Source of the DNA: Umezawaea sp042738955
GTDB lineage: Bacteria > Actinomycetota > Actinomycetes > Mycobacteriales > Pseudonocardiaceae
Direction: 5' to 3'
DNA: 64,000 nt
Assembly (NCBI RefSeq): GCF_042738955.1
Contig: NZ_JBHYHC010000006.1
Span: 62,001 to 126,000, forward strand
How positions within the stretch are numbered: the first letter of the stretch is position 1; each line of letters opens with the position of its first letter. Below the pieces are notes generated by a model that was given only the letters and a program-made list of their open reading frames with translations, was not told where the DNA came from and did not search any database. The translations under genes were made by a program, and so were the position numbers. Shown here piece after piece: positions 49,689-57,906 of this stretch.

Positions 49689-51215
49689 GTGGCGGGTGCG
49701 CTGCTGGTGGCGGGGACCACGTCGGACGCGGGCAAGAGCGTCCTGGTGACCGGGATCTGCCGGTGGCTGGCCCGGCGCGGCGTGCGCGTGGCGCCGTTCA
49801 AGGCCCAGAACATGTCGAACAACTCCGTGGTCACGCTCGAGGGCGGCGAGATCGGTCGCGCGCAGGCCGTGCAGGCCGCCGCGTGCGGGCTGGAGCCGAG
49901 CGTGAGGTTCAACCCCGTGCTGCTCAAGCCCGGCGGCGACCGCACGTCGCAGGTGGTCGTGCTGGGCCGCGCGATGGGCGAGGTGTCCGCTTTGTCGTAC
50001 CGGGAGCGCAAGGCGGAGCTGTTCCGCACCGTCCTGTCCACTTTGGACTCCCTCCGGAGTGACTTCCAGGTCGTCGTCTGCGAGGGCGCGGGATCGCCGA
50101 CCGAGATCAACCTGCGCGCCAACGACATCGCGAACATGGGCCTCGCGCGGGCGGCGGACCTGCCGGTGCTGGTGGTCGGCGACATCGACCGCGGCGGCGT
50201 CTTCGCGCACCTGTTCGGCACGCTCGCGCTGCTCGACCCGGCCGACCAGGCGCTCGTCTCCGGGTTCGTGGTCAACAAGTTCCGCGGCGACCCCGCGCTG
50301 CTCGAACCCGGTCTGCGGCAGATCGAACGGCTCACCGGCCGACCCGTGCACGGCGTGCTGCCGTGGCGCGAGGACCTGTGGCTCGACGCCGAGGACTCGT
50401 TGTCCTACACCGCGGACGGCGTGATCGGCAGGCCGAAGCCGCCGGTGGGCGAGCAGTGGTTGCGCGTCGCCGTCGTGCGGCTGCCGCGGATCTCCAACGC
50501 CACGGACGTGGAGGCGCTGGCGTGCGAACCGGGCGTGTCGGTCCGGTTCGTCACCGAGCCGTCGCGGATCGCGGACGCGGACCTGGTGGTGCTGCCCGGT
50601 TCCAAGGCCACCGTGACCGACCTGGCGTGGCTGCGCGAGACCGGGCTGGCCGACGCGATCACCGCGCACGCCCGGCGCGGCCTGCCGGTGCTCGGGGTGT
50701 GCGGCGGGTTCCAGATGCTCGGCACGCGCATCGAGGACGCCGTGGAGTCGCGGGCGGGCGTCGTGGAGGGGTTGGGGCTGCTGGACGTCGACGTCCGCTT
50801 CGAGGCCGCCAAGACGCTGCGGCGGCCGACCGGCACGGCGTTCGGCGAGCCGGTCGGCGGGTACGAGATCCACCACGGGCAGGTCGTGCGGCGCGGTGAC
50901 CTCGACACCCTCGTCACGCTGCCGGACGGCACCGGTGAGGGCGTTCTGGTCGAGGGGATCGCGGGCACGCACTGGCACGGGCTGCTGGAGAACGACGCGT
51001 TCCGCCGGGCGTTCCTGCGCTGGGCCGCCGAGCGGGCGGGCCGCGACGGGTTCAAGCCCGCCGCGGACGTGGACTTCGCCGCCGCGCGCGCCGCCCAGCT
51101 CGACCTGCTCGGCGACCTGGTCGCGGACCACCTGGACACCGCGGCCCTGCTAGACCTGCTCGCCCACGGCGCTCCCGACGGGTTGCCGTTCGTCCCGCCC
51201 GGAGCGCCCGGCTGA
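49689..51215 (+). CDS. cobQ: cobyric acid synthase CobQ
   Basis: CobQ amidates adenosylcobyrinic a,c-diamide at four side chains with glutamine and ATP in vitamin B12 synthesis. The protein has 508 residues. The N-terminal P-loop is LVAGTTSDAGKSVLVTG, with KAQNMSNNSVV and EGAGSPTEINLRANDIANMG. The C-terminal class I glutaminase has the nucleophile Cys in VLGVCGGFQMLG and the His in GIAGTHWHGLLEN. GGGGGGAG lies upstream of GTG 49689. No other cobalamin gene is adjacent. Its 3' 66 bp overlap the convergent EamA gene. Confidence 0.96.
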   Translation: MAGALLVAGTTSDAGKSVLVTGICRWLARRGVRVAPFKAQNMSNNSVVTLEGGEIGRAQAVQAAACGLEPSVRFNPVLLKPGGDRTSQVVVLGRAMGEVSALSYRERKAELFRTVLSTLDSLRSDFQVVVCEGAGSPTEINLRANDIANMGLARAADLPVLVVGDIDRGGVFAHLFGTLALLDPADQALVSGFVVNKFRGDPALLEPGLRQIERLTGRPVHGVLPWREDLWLDAEDSLSYTADGVIGRPKPPVGEQWLRVAVVRLPRISNATDVEALACEPGVSVRFVTEPSRIADADLVVLPGSKATVTDLAWLRETGLADAITAHARRGLPVLGVCGGFQMLGTRIEDAVESRAGVVEGLGLLDVDVRFEAAKTLRRPTGTAFGEPVGGYEIHHGQVVRRGDLDTLVTLPDGTGEGVLVEGIAGTHWHGLLENDAFRRAFLRWAAERAGRDGFKPAADVDFAAARAAQLDLLGDLVADHLDTAALLDLLAHGAPDGLPFVPPGAPG

Positions 51216-52064
51216 CGGCCTGATCGCCGTGCTCGCCATGCCCGCGATCACCAGCAGCGCGGCCGTGCAGCGCAGGACGGTCAGCTCCTCGCCGAGGACG
51301 AGCCATGCGGACAGCATCCCCGCGACCGGCACGAGCAGCGAGAACGGCGCCACGGTGCTCGCGTCGTACTCGCGCAGCAGATGACCCCACAGGCCGAACC
51401 CGAGCAGCGTCGAGATCCACGCCACGAACCCGAGCGTCGCCGCGCCCGACCAGTCGAACGCCTCCAGCGCGGCCAGGTCGCGGTCCACGCCCTCCATCAG
51501 CAGCGACAGCCCGAACAGCGGCAGCACCGCCACCGCGCTGACCCACACGATGAAGTTGAGCGCGTCCGGCGACTGTGCGCGACGGGTGATCACGTTGGCC
51601 AGGCCCCAGCAGGCCGCACCGGCGATGACCAGCAGGAACGCGCTCAACGGGCTGCCGACGCCGTAGTCGAGCGCGATCACCACGATCCCGACGGAGGCGA
51701 CGCCGATGCCGACGAGCTGCGTGCGGCGCGGGCGTTCGCGCAGCAGCACGGCGGCGAACACGACCGTGAAGATCGCCTGGCTCTGGAGCACCAGCGACGA
51801 CAGGCCAGCGGGCATTCCGGCGTACATGCCGGTGAACACGAAGCCGAACTTCGCGACGCCGAGGACCAGGCCGACCGCGACGACCCACTTCCACGCGACC
51901 TTGGGCTTGCCGACGAAGAAGAGGGCGGGGACGGCCGCGACGAGGAAGCGCAGCCCGGAGAACAGCAGGGGCGGGAAGTTCTGCAGGCCGATCTTGATGG
52001 CGACGAAGTTGACGCCCCAGATGGCCGCGACGAGGACCGCGAGAGCGGCGTGCCGTGGTTTCAC
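51150..52064 (-). CDS. EamA (DMT) family transporter
   Basis: This 304-residue inner-membrane protein has ten hydrophobic helices in two EamA repeats. The first starts LAVLVAAIWGVNFVAIKIGL and the second near LVIAGAACWGLANVITRRAQ. Motifs such as LLFSGLRFLVAA and PVAGMLSAWLVLGEEL fit metabolite exporters of the RhaT/YdcZ-like group. The substrate is unknown. It is divergent from a LysR regulator, which probably controls it. The C-terminal tail of about 25 residues lies in the 66-bp overlap with cobQ, so the true end may have drifted. Confidence 0.92.
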   Translation of the reverse strand: MKPRHAALAVLVAAIWGVNFVAIKIGLQNFPPLLFSGLRFLVAAVPALFFVGKPKVAWKWVVAVGLVLGVAKFGFVFTGMYAGMPAGLSSLVLQSQAIFTVVFAAVLLRERPRRTQLVGIGVASVGIVVIALDYGVGSPLSAFLLVIAGAACWGLANVITRRAQSPDALNFIVWVSAVAVLPLFGLSLLMEGVDRDLAALEAFDWSGAATLGFVAWISTLLGFGLWGHLLREYDASTVAPFSLLVPVAGMLSAWLVLGEELTVLRCTAALLVIAGMASTAIRPSAGRSGRDERQPVGSAVGEQV

Positions 52065-52125
52065 TCCTTCGAGTCTGGGGGGATCAACCGTTAAGCACTA
52101 GCGATATCTCCTTCACTCAAGGGTT

Positions 52126-52136
52126 TAGCATTGCTA
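52126..52136. promoter_or_regulatory. candidate LysR operator
   Basis: TAGCA-T-TGCTA (52126-52136) is a perfect palindrome ending one base before ATG 52138 of the LysR gene, between divergent genes. A weaker related element (AAGCACTAGC) lies about 30 bp to its left. Confidence 0.45.
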
Positions 52137-52137
52137 C

Positions 52138-53112
52138 ATGATGGATCTCGGCAGGCTCCGCGCGCTGCACGCCGTCGCCACTCACGGATCGGTCGGCGCG
52201 GCCGCCTCCGTGCTGGGTTTCACGCCGTCCGCGGTGTCGCAGCAGATCGCCAAACTCGAACGCGAGACCCGCACCACGCTGCTGGAACGCCGTGGCCGGG
52301 GCGTCACGCTCACCGACGCCGCCTTCGGTCTCGCGGCCACCGCCGCGCAGGTGCTGGCGCTGGTCGAGGAGGCCGAGGTGACCCTGGAGGAGCAGCGCGG
52401 GGCCGCCGTCGGCACGTTGACCATCGGCTCCTTCGCCACGGCCGCGCGCGGCCTGCTGCCGATCGTCCTGGCCGACCTGATCGCCCACCACCCGGCGCTG
52501 GACGTCCGCACGGTCGAACTGGACCCGCCGCTCGCGCTGGAGGCCGTGGCGCGCGGCGAACTGGACCTGGCCGTCACCCACGACTGGGACAACGCCCCGC
52601 TGGCCATCCCCGAGTCCCTTTCCCGCAGCACCCTCGGCCAGGACGTCGCGGACGTCCTGCTGCCCGCCGGGCACCCGTTGGCCGACCGCCCGTTCCTGGT
52701 GCCCGAGGACCTGGCGGACCAGCGGTGGATCTGCCAGCCCGAGGGCACGATCTGCCACGACTGGCTGGTGAAGACGTTCCGCGCGGCGGGCATGGAACCG
52801 GACCTCGCCCACCGCGTCGGCGAGTACGAGACCCAGATCGCCCTGCTGTCCCAGGGCATCGGCGTCGGCCTGCTCCCCCGCCTCGGCCGCGGCCCCCTCC
52901 CACCGACCGTCCGAGCCGTGGCCCTGCACCCCACACCAACGCGACGGCTGTTCGCGGTGTGGCGCGCGACGGCCAGCAGACGCCCCGCGATCACGGCCAC
53001 GCTGGCGGCGCTCCGCAGCGGCTGGGAGCACCGCAGCACGGCGTCAGGCGAGGTCGCCGGCGATCGCGTCGACCACGTCGGTGACCCAGGAGGGCTCGCC
53101 GAGGTCTCGTGA
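52138..53112 (+). CDS. LysR family transcriptional regulator
   Basis: This 324-residue regulator has an N-terminal helix-turn-helix (LRALHAVATHGSVGAAASVL, FTPSAVSQQIAKLERETRTT) and a C-terminal substrate-binding fold with TIGSFATAARGLLPIVLADL and DLAVTHDW. It is divergent from an EamA transporter gene with a 73-bp gap, the typical regulator-exporter arrangement. ATG 52138 is followed at once by ATG 52141; a palindrome abuts the start. Its 3' end overlaps the convergent phosphotransferase gene by 69 bp. Confidence 0.93.
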   Translation: MMDLGRLRALHAVATHGSVGAAASVLGFTPSAVSQQIAKLERETRTTLLERRGRGVTLTDAAFGLAATAAQVLALVEEAEVTLEEQRGAAVGTLTIGSFATAARGLLPIVLADLIAHHPALDVRTVELDPPLALEAVARGELDLAVTHDWDNAPLAIPESLSRSTLGQDVADVLLPAGHPLADRPFLVPEDLADQRWICQPEGTICHDWLVKTFRAAGMEPDLAHRVGEYETQIALLSQGIGVGLLPRLGRGPLPPTVRAVALHPTPTRRLFAVWRATASRRPAITATLAALRSGWEHRSTASGEVAGDRVDHVGDPGGLAEVS

Positions 53113-53910
53113 CCACAACGCCGACTCGGCCGCCCGCGCCTGCGCCCAGCGCCGGACCCGCTCGCGGTCGACCTCGGCCGCGTCGGCGAACTCGGCGATC
53201 GCCCGCTCCACGTCCGGGGGCCGGGCATACCACTCGCCGCGCAGCAGCGGCAGGAAGTCGTAGGCCGGGTCGCCGACGAAACCGTTCGGGTCCACGGCGG
53301 TCAGGTCGCCGTCGCGGCGCAGCAGGTTTCCGAAGTGCAGGTCGCCGTGCACCAGGACGGCGGGGTCGTCAGCCGCCATCTCCCGCGCGTTGGCCACGGC
53401 GGCATCCACCACCTTGCGCCCCAACGGGTTCCCGAGGCGAGCGGCGTGCGCGGGCACCTCGTCCACCCACTGGAGCGCTCGCTCGGCCAGCGAGGGCAGG
53501 CCGGGCGGTGCGGGGACGGCCAAGCGGCGGGCGAGCCGTCCCACGGCGGTGAACGGGTCGGGGACCTCGTCCCCCAACGGGGACAGGCGTTCGAGGAGCA
53601 TCGCGTACCGGTCGTCGGCGCGGTCCAGCAGTCGGGCCGCGCCGTCGCCGTTCCACGCCGTCAGCACGACAGGTTCCGCGGCGTTGACGGCCAGCGGGAA
53701 CGACAGCTTGAGCACCGCGTCCGACCCGTCCGCGCGGACGACCGGGAGCACCACGCCGACAGAGCCGTGCGCGGGAGGCCCGGACACCGTGCAGGACCAG
53801 CGTTCCAGGAATTCCTCGACCAGCGCGGGGAGTTCGCCGATCCACGTGCTGCCTGCGTCGCCTTCGCGCACGACCGTCGCCTCGGCGAACGCCGGGGGAA
53901 CGGTCAGCAC
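53044..53910 (-). CDS. APH(6)-type aminoglycoside/hydroxyurea phosphotransferase-like kinase
   Basis: This 288-residue kinase-like protein has the family segment VVLPVVRADGSDAVLKLSFP, the catalytic loop LVHGDLHFGNLLRRDG and the metal-binding AVDPNGFVGDPAYDF. These are hallmarks of the family that contains streptomycin 6-kinase and hydroxyurea phosphotransferase. Such enzymes inactivate antibiotics by phosphorylation; the real substrate here is unknown and resistance is only possible. It overlaps the upstream DNA-glycosylase-like gene by 7 bases as the last gene of a four-gene operon. Its 3' end overlaps the convergent LysR gene. Confidence 0.9.
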   Translation of the reverse strand: MLTVPPAFAEATVVREGDAGSTWIGELPALVEEFLERWSCTVSGPPAHGSVGVVLPVVRADGSDAVLKLSFPLAVNAAEPVVLTAWNGDGAARLLDRADDRYAMLLERLSPLGDEVPDPFTAVGRLARRLAVPAPPGLPSLAERALQWVDEVPAHAARLGNPLGRKVVDAAVANAREMAADDPAVLVHGDLHFGNLLRRDGDLTAVDPNGFVGDPAYDFLPLLRGEWYARPPDVERAIAEFADAAEVDRERVRRWAQARAAESALWSRDLGEPSWVTDVVDAIAGDLA

Positions 53911-54968
53911 GTGAACCGCACGTCGTGGTCCTTGCCGGGCGCGAGGAAGTCCAGCAGTTTCAAGCCTTCCCGAGTCAACGCGCTCTGGTCCCTTTTAGAC
54001 ACCTTCCGGTACGGCGTGATGGACAGGACGCCCTTGTCGGCCTTCCAGGTCCCGCTGAGGTAGCCGTCGAGCAGGAAGCTGGGTGGGAACACGCCGTTCA
54101 GGACGCCGCCCCACAGCTTCCGGTGTTCGTCGGTCATGATTCGCGTGCGGTCGGCGTGGGACAGCAGGACGTTGTCGAAGTCCGGCAGGAAACGGGGCGG
54201 TGCGGGGGTTTCCGGGTCGGTGAGGACGCCGTCCGGGACGTCCAGGAGTTCCCGGCCCGCCTCGTCGCGGTACCGCACCAGGTCCAGCCGGTCCACGACT
54301 GCGCGCAGGCCCGTCAGCCTCGACCACGCCGCCACGTCCGCGACCGTCGCCGGCCCGAACGCGGCCAGGTAGCGGAGCACGGCGTCGTCCGCTGGGGCCG
54401 CGTCCGGGATGTCCTTGCCCAGCCACGTGGACGCGGCGGCGTTGAGCGGTGATCCGCTGCGGCCGAACACCCCGCGCGGCGGCACCTGCACCATCGGCAG
54501 CAGGGACTGGAGCACCGTGCCCAGGCCGCTGACCCCGTGGTCCGGCCACCTCTCGGTCACCGCGGCCACGAGTTGGGCGTTGGTCATCGGCGCGGCGTCG
54601 AGCAGCGGTTTCGCGATGGCCACCAGATCCGCCAAGACCACGCCCGTCGGGACGCGCCCGGCGGTCGTGGTGCGGGTCAGCATCGCCTGGAGCACGGGCC
54701 GCAGCCGCACGCAGTCGCGGGCCGTCACGAGGTGCAGCGTGCCGCGCATGAGGGTCGTGCGGACCGCTGTGCGGTCCACCAGCATCGTGCCGACCCGATG
54801 GGCGTCGAAGTCCGCCAGCCGCGACCACAGGGCGACGTACGGCGACGCCGTGGCCTGGGCCTGGAGCCCGACCAGGCGCTCGATCGCCTGCTCGGGCTCC
54901 AGGTCGTGCCGTTCCAGCAGCATCTGCCTGGCCAGCGTGGTGCGGTTGAGCGTGCGGTTGTCCAGCAT
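53904..54968 (-). CDS. winged-helix DNA-binding protein, AlkZ-like DNA glycosylase family
   Basis: This 354-residue protein is of the HTH_42 superfamily (AlkZ/YcaQ). AlkZ of Streptomyces sahachiroi unhooks azinomycin B interstrand crosslinks and uses a QxQ motif near residue 37. Here RLVGLQAQATASPYVALWSR carries Gln36-Ala-Gln38 at the same place. Tandem winged-helix features follow (TLMRGTLHLVTARDC; FLPDFDNVLLSHADRTRI), and GVFPPSFLLDGYLSGTWKA is typical of the family. ATG 54968 directly abuts the stop of the upstream epoxide hydrolase. It may repair alkylated bases; activity is not proven by the motif alone. Confidence 0.88.
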   Translation of the reverse strand: MLDNRTLNRTTLARQMLLERHDLEPEQAIERLVGLQAQATASPYVALWSRLADFDAHRVGTMLVDRTAVRTTLMRGTLHLVTARDCVRLRPVLQAMLTRTTTAGRVPTGVVLADLVAIAKPLLDAAPMTNAQLVAAVTERWPDHGVSGLGTVLQSLLPMVQVPPRGVFGRSGSPLNAAASTWLGKDIPDAAPADDAVLRYLAAFGPATVADVAAWSRLTGLRAVVDRLDLVRYRDEAGRELLDVPDGVLTDPETPAPPRFLPDFDNVLLSHADRTRIMTDEHRKLWGGVLNGVFPPSFLLDGYLSGTWKADKGVLSITPYRKVSKRDQSALTREGLKLLDFLAPGKDHDVRFTC

Positions 54969-56054
54969 CTACAAGCTCTGGAAGAACGCGCGGACGTCCT
55001 CGGCGAGCAGGTCCGGCTCCTCCAGCGCGGCGAAGTGGCCACCCCGGTCGAACTCGGTCCACCGCACCACGGTCGTGTGCTTCTCGACCAGCGCCCGCAC
55101 CGACCGGGCGATCTCCGCCGGGAACACGGCGACCGCGGTGGGCGTGGTCGAACGGTCCTGGAACCGGTTCGGGGACTCCTTGTACAGCCGCGCGGACGAG
55201 CCCGCGGTGCCGGTGAGCCAGTAGATCATCACGTTGGTGAGCAGGTGGTCCCGGTCGACGGCCTCCTCCGGCAGCTTCTCCGAGTCCGTCCACTCCTTGA
55301 ACTTCTCCACGATCCACGCGAGTTGCCCGACCGGGGAGTCGGTCAGCCCGTACGCGAGCGTTTGCGGCCGGGTGGCCTGGATCGCCCGGTACCCGGACCC
55401 GTCGGCGGCGAAGCGCGCGAGGTCGTCCAGCCGGTCGTTGTCGTCGTCGGACAGCGCAGACCGGTCGGCGGGCGGGTTCGCCAGCAGGAAGTTCACGTGC
55501 ACGCCGACGACGTGCTCGGCGTCCAGCACGCCCAGCCGCCGGGCGATCGTCGCGCCCCAGTCGCCGCCCTGCGCCCCGTAGCGGTCGTAGCCGAGTTGCG
55601 CCATCAGCTCGGCGAACGCGGCCGCGATGCGCTTGGTCGTCCAGCCGGTGTCCGGCTGAGGCCCGGAGAAGCCGTAGCCGGGCATGGACGGGATGACGAG
55701 GTGGAAGTCGCGCGACAGCGGTTCGACCACCTCCAGGAACTCCACGAACGAGCCCGGCCAGCCGTGGACGAGGATCAACGGCAGCGCGTTCTCGTTGGGG
55801 GACTTGACGTGCGCGAAGTGGACGGTCGTGCCGTCGATGGTCGTGGTGAACTGCGGGAGGGCGTTGAGCCGCGCCTCCCAGGCGCGCCAGTCGTAGCGCG
55901 TGCGCCAGTGCTCGACCAGCTCGCGCAGGTAGTCGACCGGCACGCCGTCGGCCCAGCCCGACCCGGCGGGCTGGGCGGGCCAGCGGGTGTTGGCCAGGCG
56001 CGCGGCGAGGTCGTCGAGCTGCTCCTGGGGAACGTCGATGCGGAACGGCTTCAC
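54969..56054 (-). CDS. epoxide hydrolase (EHN family), second copy
   Basis: This 361-residue alpha/beta hydrolase of the microsomal-type epoxide hydrolase family opens epoxides to diols. The EHN N-terminal domain starts KPFRIDVPQEQLDDLAARLA. The oxyanion motif HGWPG lies at 97-101, the nucleophile Asp165 in GGDWG (163-167), the lid PVGQLAWIVEKFKEW near the middle, and the catalytic His in DRGGHFAALEEP. It is highly similar to the upstream gene throughout. GTG 56054 overlaps that gene's TGA. The stop directly abuts the AlkZ-like start. Confidence 0.93.
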   Translation of the reverse strand: MKPFRIDVPQEQLDDLAARLANTRWPAQPAGSGWADGVPVDYLRELVEHWRTRYDWRAWEARLNALPQFTTTIDGTTVHFAHVKSPNENALPLILVHGWPGSFVEFLEVVEPLSRDFHLVIPSMPGYGFSGPQPDTGWTTKRIAAAFAELMAQLGYDRYGAQGGDWGATIARRLGVLDAEHVVGVHVNFLLANPPADRSALSDDDNDRLDDLARFAADGSGYRAIQATRPQTLAYGLTDSPVGQLAWIVEKFKEWTDSEKLPEEAVDRDHLLTNVMIYWLTGTAGSSARLYKESPNRFQDRSTTPTAVAVFPAEIARSVRALVEKHTTVVRWTEFDRGGHFAALEEPDLLAEDVRAFFQSL

Positions 56055-57145
56055 TTGAGGTCTCCGAAGAACGTGCGGACGTCGGCGGCGAGCAGGTCGG
56101 GTTCCTCCATGGCGGCGAAGTGGCCGCCCCGGTCGAACTCGGTCCACCGCACGATGGTGTTGGTCTTCTCGGCGATCGACCGCACCGGCAGGGCGATCTC
56201 GCCGGGGAACAGGGCCACGCCGGTCGGGGTGGTCGACGGCTTGACCGCGCCCCAGGACTTCACGGCCTCCTTGTACAGCCGGGCGGACGACCCCGCGGTG
56301 CCGGTGAGCCAGTAGACCATCACGTTGGTGAGCAGGTGGTCGCGGTCGACGGCGTCCTCCGGTACGTCCGTGGAATCGGTCCACTCCTTGAACTTCTCCA
56401 CGATCCAGGCGAGCTGCCCGACCGGGGAGTCGGTCAGCCCGTACGCCAGCGTCTGCGGGCGCGTGCCCTGGATCCGCTGGTAGCCGGACCCGTCGTCGGC
56501 GAACCGCTTGAGGCGCCCGAGCCGCGCGCGGTCGTCGTCGGTCAGGCCGGTCAGGTCGTCGTCGGGACGGGTGACCAGCATGTTCAGGTGCACGCCGACC
56601 ACGTGCTCGGCGTCGAGGATCCCGAGTTCGCGCGACACGGCGGAGCCCCAGTCGCCGCCCTGCGCGCCGTAGCGGTCGTAGCCCAGCCGGGCCATCAGCT
56701 CGGCCCACGCCGCCGCGATGCGGGGCACGTTCCAGCCGGTGTCGGGGGTGGGACCGGAGAAGCCGTAGCCGGGCATGGACGGGATCACCAGGTGGAAGTC
56801 CCGCGACAGCGGCTCGACCACGTCCAGGAACTCCACGACCGAACCGGGCCAGCCGTGGGTCAGGACCAGCGGCAGCGCGTCCTCGTTCGCGGAGCGGACG
56901 TGCAGGAAGTGGACGTTCGCGCCGTCGATGGTCGTCGTGAACTGGGGGAACGCGTTGAGCCGCGCTTCCCAGGCCCGCCAGTCGTACCGCGTGCGCCAGT
57001 GCTCGACGAGGTCGCGCAGGTACGCGACGGGCACGCCGTCGGACCACCCCGTGCCCTCGGGTTCGGCGGGCCAGCGGGTGTTCGCGAGCCGGGCGCGGAG
57101 GTCGTCGAGCTGGGACTCCGGGATCTCGATCCGATAGGGCTCCAT
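56051..57145 (-). CDS. epoxide hydrolase (EHN family), first copy
   Basis: This 364-residue paralogue of the next gene has the same motifs: HGWPGSVVEFLDVVE, GGDWGSAVSRE, TDSPVGQLAWIVEKF and DRGGHFAAMEEPD. I chose ATG 57145 because TATGGT (57158-57153) ends 8 nt before it, and the resulting N-terminus EPYRIEIPESQLDDL aligns with KPFRIDVPQEQLDDL of the second copy. ATG 57157 lacks a ribosome-binding site. It is the first gene of a four-gene operon. The two copies differ mainly in the lid region and after residue 180, which suggests different substrates. Confidence 0.93.
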   Translation of the reverse strand: MEPYRIEIPESQLDDLRARLANTRWPAEPEGTGWSDGVPVAYLRDLVEHWRTRYDWRAWEARLNAFPQFTTTIDGANVHFLHVRSANEDALPLVLTHGWPGSVVEFLDVVEPLSRDFHLVIPSMPGYGFSGPTPDTGWNVPRIAAAWAELMARLGYDRYGAQGGDWGSAVSRELGILDAEHVVGVHLNMLVTRPDDDLTGLTDDDRARLGRLKRFADDGSGYQRIQGTRPQTLAYGLTDSPVGQLAWIVEKFKEWTDSTDVPEDAVDRDHLLTNVMVYWLTGTAGSSARLYKEAVKSWGAVKPSTTPTGVALFPGEIALPVRSIAEKTNTIVRWTEFDRGGHFAAMEEPDLLAADVRTFFGDLK

Positions 57146-57152
57146 GGGTTCC

Positions 57153-57181
57153 ACCATAGGAGGGATCGCGGACGCTTTCAG
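57153..57181 (-). promoter_or_regulatory. candidate promoter of the epoxide hydrolase operon
   Basis: On the minus strand CTGAAA (57181-57176), 17 bp and TATGGT (57158-57153) resemble -35 and -10 boxes, placed for a leaderless transcript from ATG 57145. It lies in the short gap after the GntR gene, so the operon need not depend on read-through. Confidence 0.45.
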
Positions 57182-57190
57182 TCCGTGATG

Positions 57191-57859
57191 TCAGTAGCCG
57201 TGGCGTTGCAGGATGTCCTCCAGGAAACCGCTTGCCTCGGCGGCGGCGCGAATGGGGTCCCGGTCCCGCACGGCGTCCAGCAGGCCCATGTGCGACACCG
57301 GCGGGTCGAGGTCCTCGTCCACCGTGGCCGTGATGCTCGCGCGGACGGTTTCGTTCAAGCCGCGGTATAGCTCGGCGAGCAGCGTGTTGTGCGACGCTTG
57401 GACGAGCAGTCCGTGGAAGGCGGCGTCGTGCTCGATCATCCGCTCCCAGTCCTTGGCGGCCATGGCCGCGTCCCGCTCGGCGAGCAGCGCGGTCAGCTTG
57501 CGCAGGTCGTCCTCCGTGCGGTGCGACGCGGCCAACCGCGCGCCCTCGACCTCGAGCGTCCGGCGCACCTGGAGCACCTCGCGCAGTTCGTTGCCGCACA
57601 GCCTGCGCACCGCGCCGGAGATCTCGCTCGTGGCGCGCACGAACGTGCCGTCGCCCTGCCGGACCTCCAGCAGTCCCGCGTGGGACAGCGCCCGGACGGC
57701 CTCGCGCACGGTGTTGCGGCCGACCCCCAGGGCCTGGACCAGTTCCGGTTCCGGCGGGATGCGGCGGCCCACGGGCCATTCGCCGCTGCTGATGGCCCCT
57801 CTCATCTGGTCGATCACCTGATCGACGAGGCCGGCCCGCCGGGTAGTGGCCAATGGCAC
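57191..57859 (-). CDS. FadR-type GntR family transcriptional regulator
   Basis: This 222-residue regulator has the N-terminal winged helix VIDQMRGAISSGEWPVGRRI, ELVQALGVGRNTVREAVRAL and GLLEVRQGDGTFV. The C-terminal all-helical FCD ligand domain has REVLQVRRTLEVEGARLAA and HDAAFHGLLVQASHN, with candidate metal-binding His. AGGA lies upstream of GTG 57859. It is divergent from an MFS gene with 47 bp between starts, and heads the epoxide hydrolase genes 45 bp downstream on the same strand. Confidence 0.93.
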   Translation of the reverse strand: MPLATTRRAGLVDQVIDQMRGAISSGEWPVGRRIPPEPELVQALGVGRNTVREAVRALSHAGLLEVRQGDGTFVRATSEISGAVRRLCGNELREVLQVRRTLEVEGARLAASHRTEDDLRKLTALLAERDAAMAAKDWERMIEHDAAFHGLLVQASHNTLLAELYRGLNETVRASITATVDEDLDPPVSHMGLLDAVRDRDPIRAAAEASGFLEDILQRHGY

Positions 57860-57882
57860 AGCAAAGTCCTTTCATCCGAACA

Positions 57883-57896
57883 TCCCATGTCTGGGA
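57883..57896. promoter_or_regulatory. candidate GntR operator
   Basis: TCCCA-TGTC-TGGGA (57883-57896) is a perfect inverted repeat in the gap between the divergent GntR and MFS genes. It overlaps GACAGT (57895-57900), the candidate -10 of the MFS gene, and lies 24 nt upstream of the GntR start. It is well placed to repress both. Confidence 0.5.
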
Positions 57897-57906
57897 CAGT
57901 AGTCGG

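Noticed and set aside
53044..53910. A proven aminoglycoside resistance gene
   Set aside because: The family match is good, but many members have no known drug substrate; only a possible role is stated.
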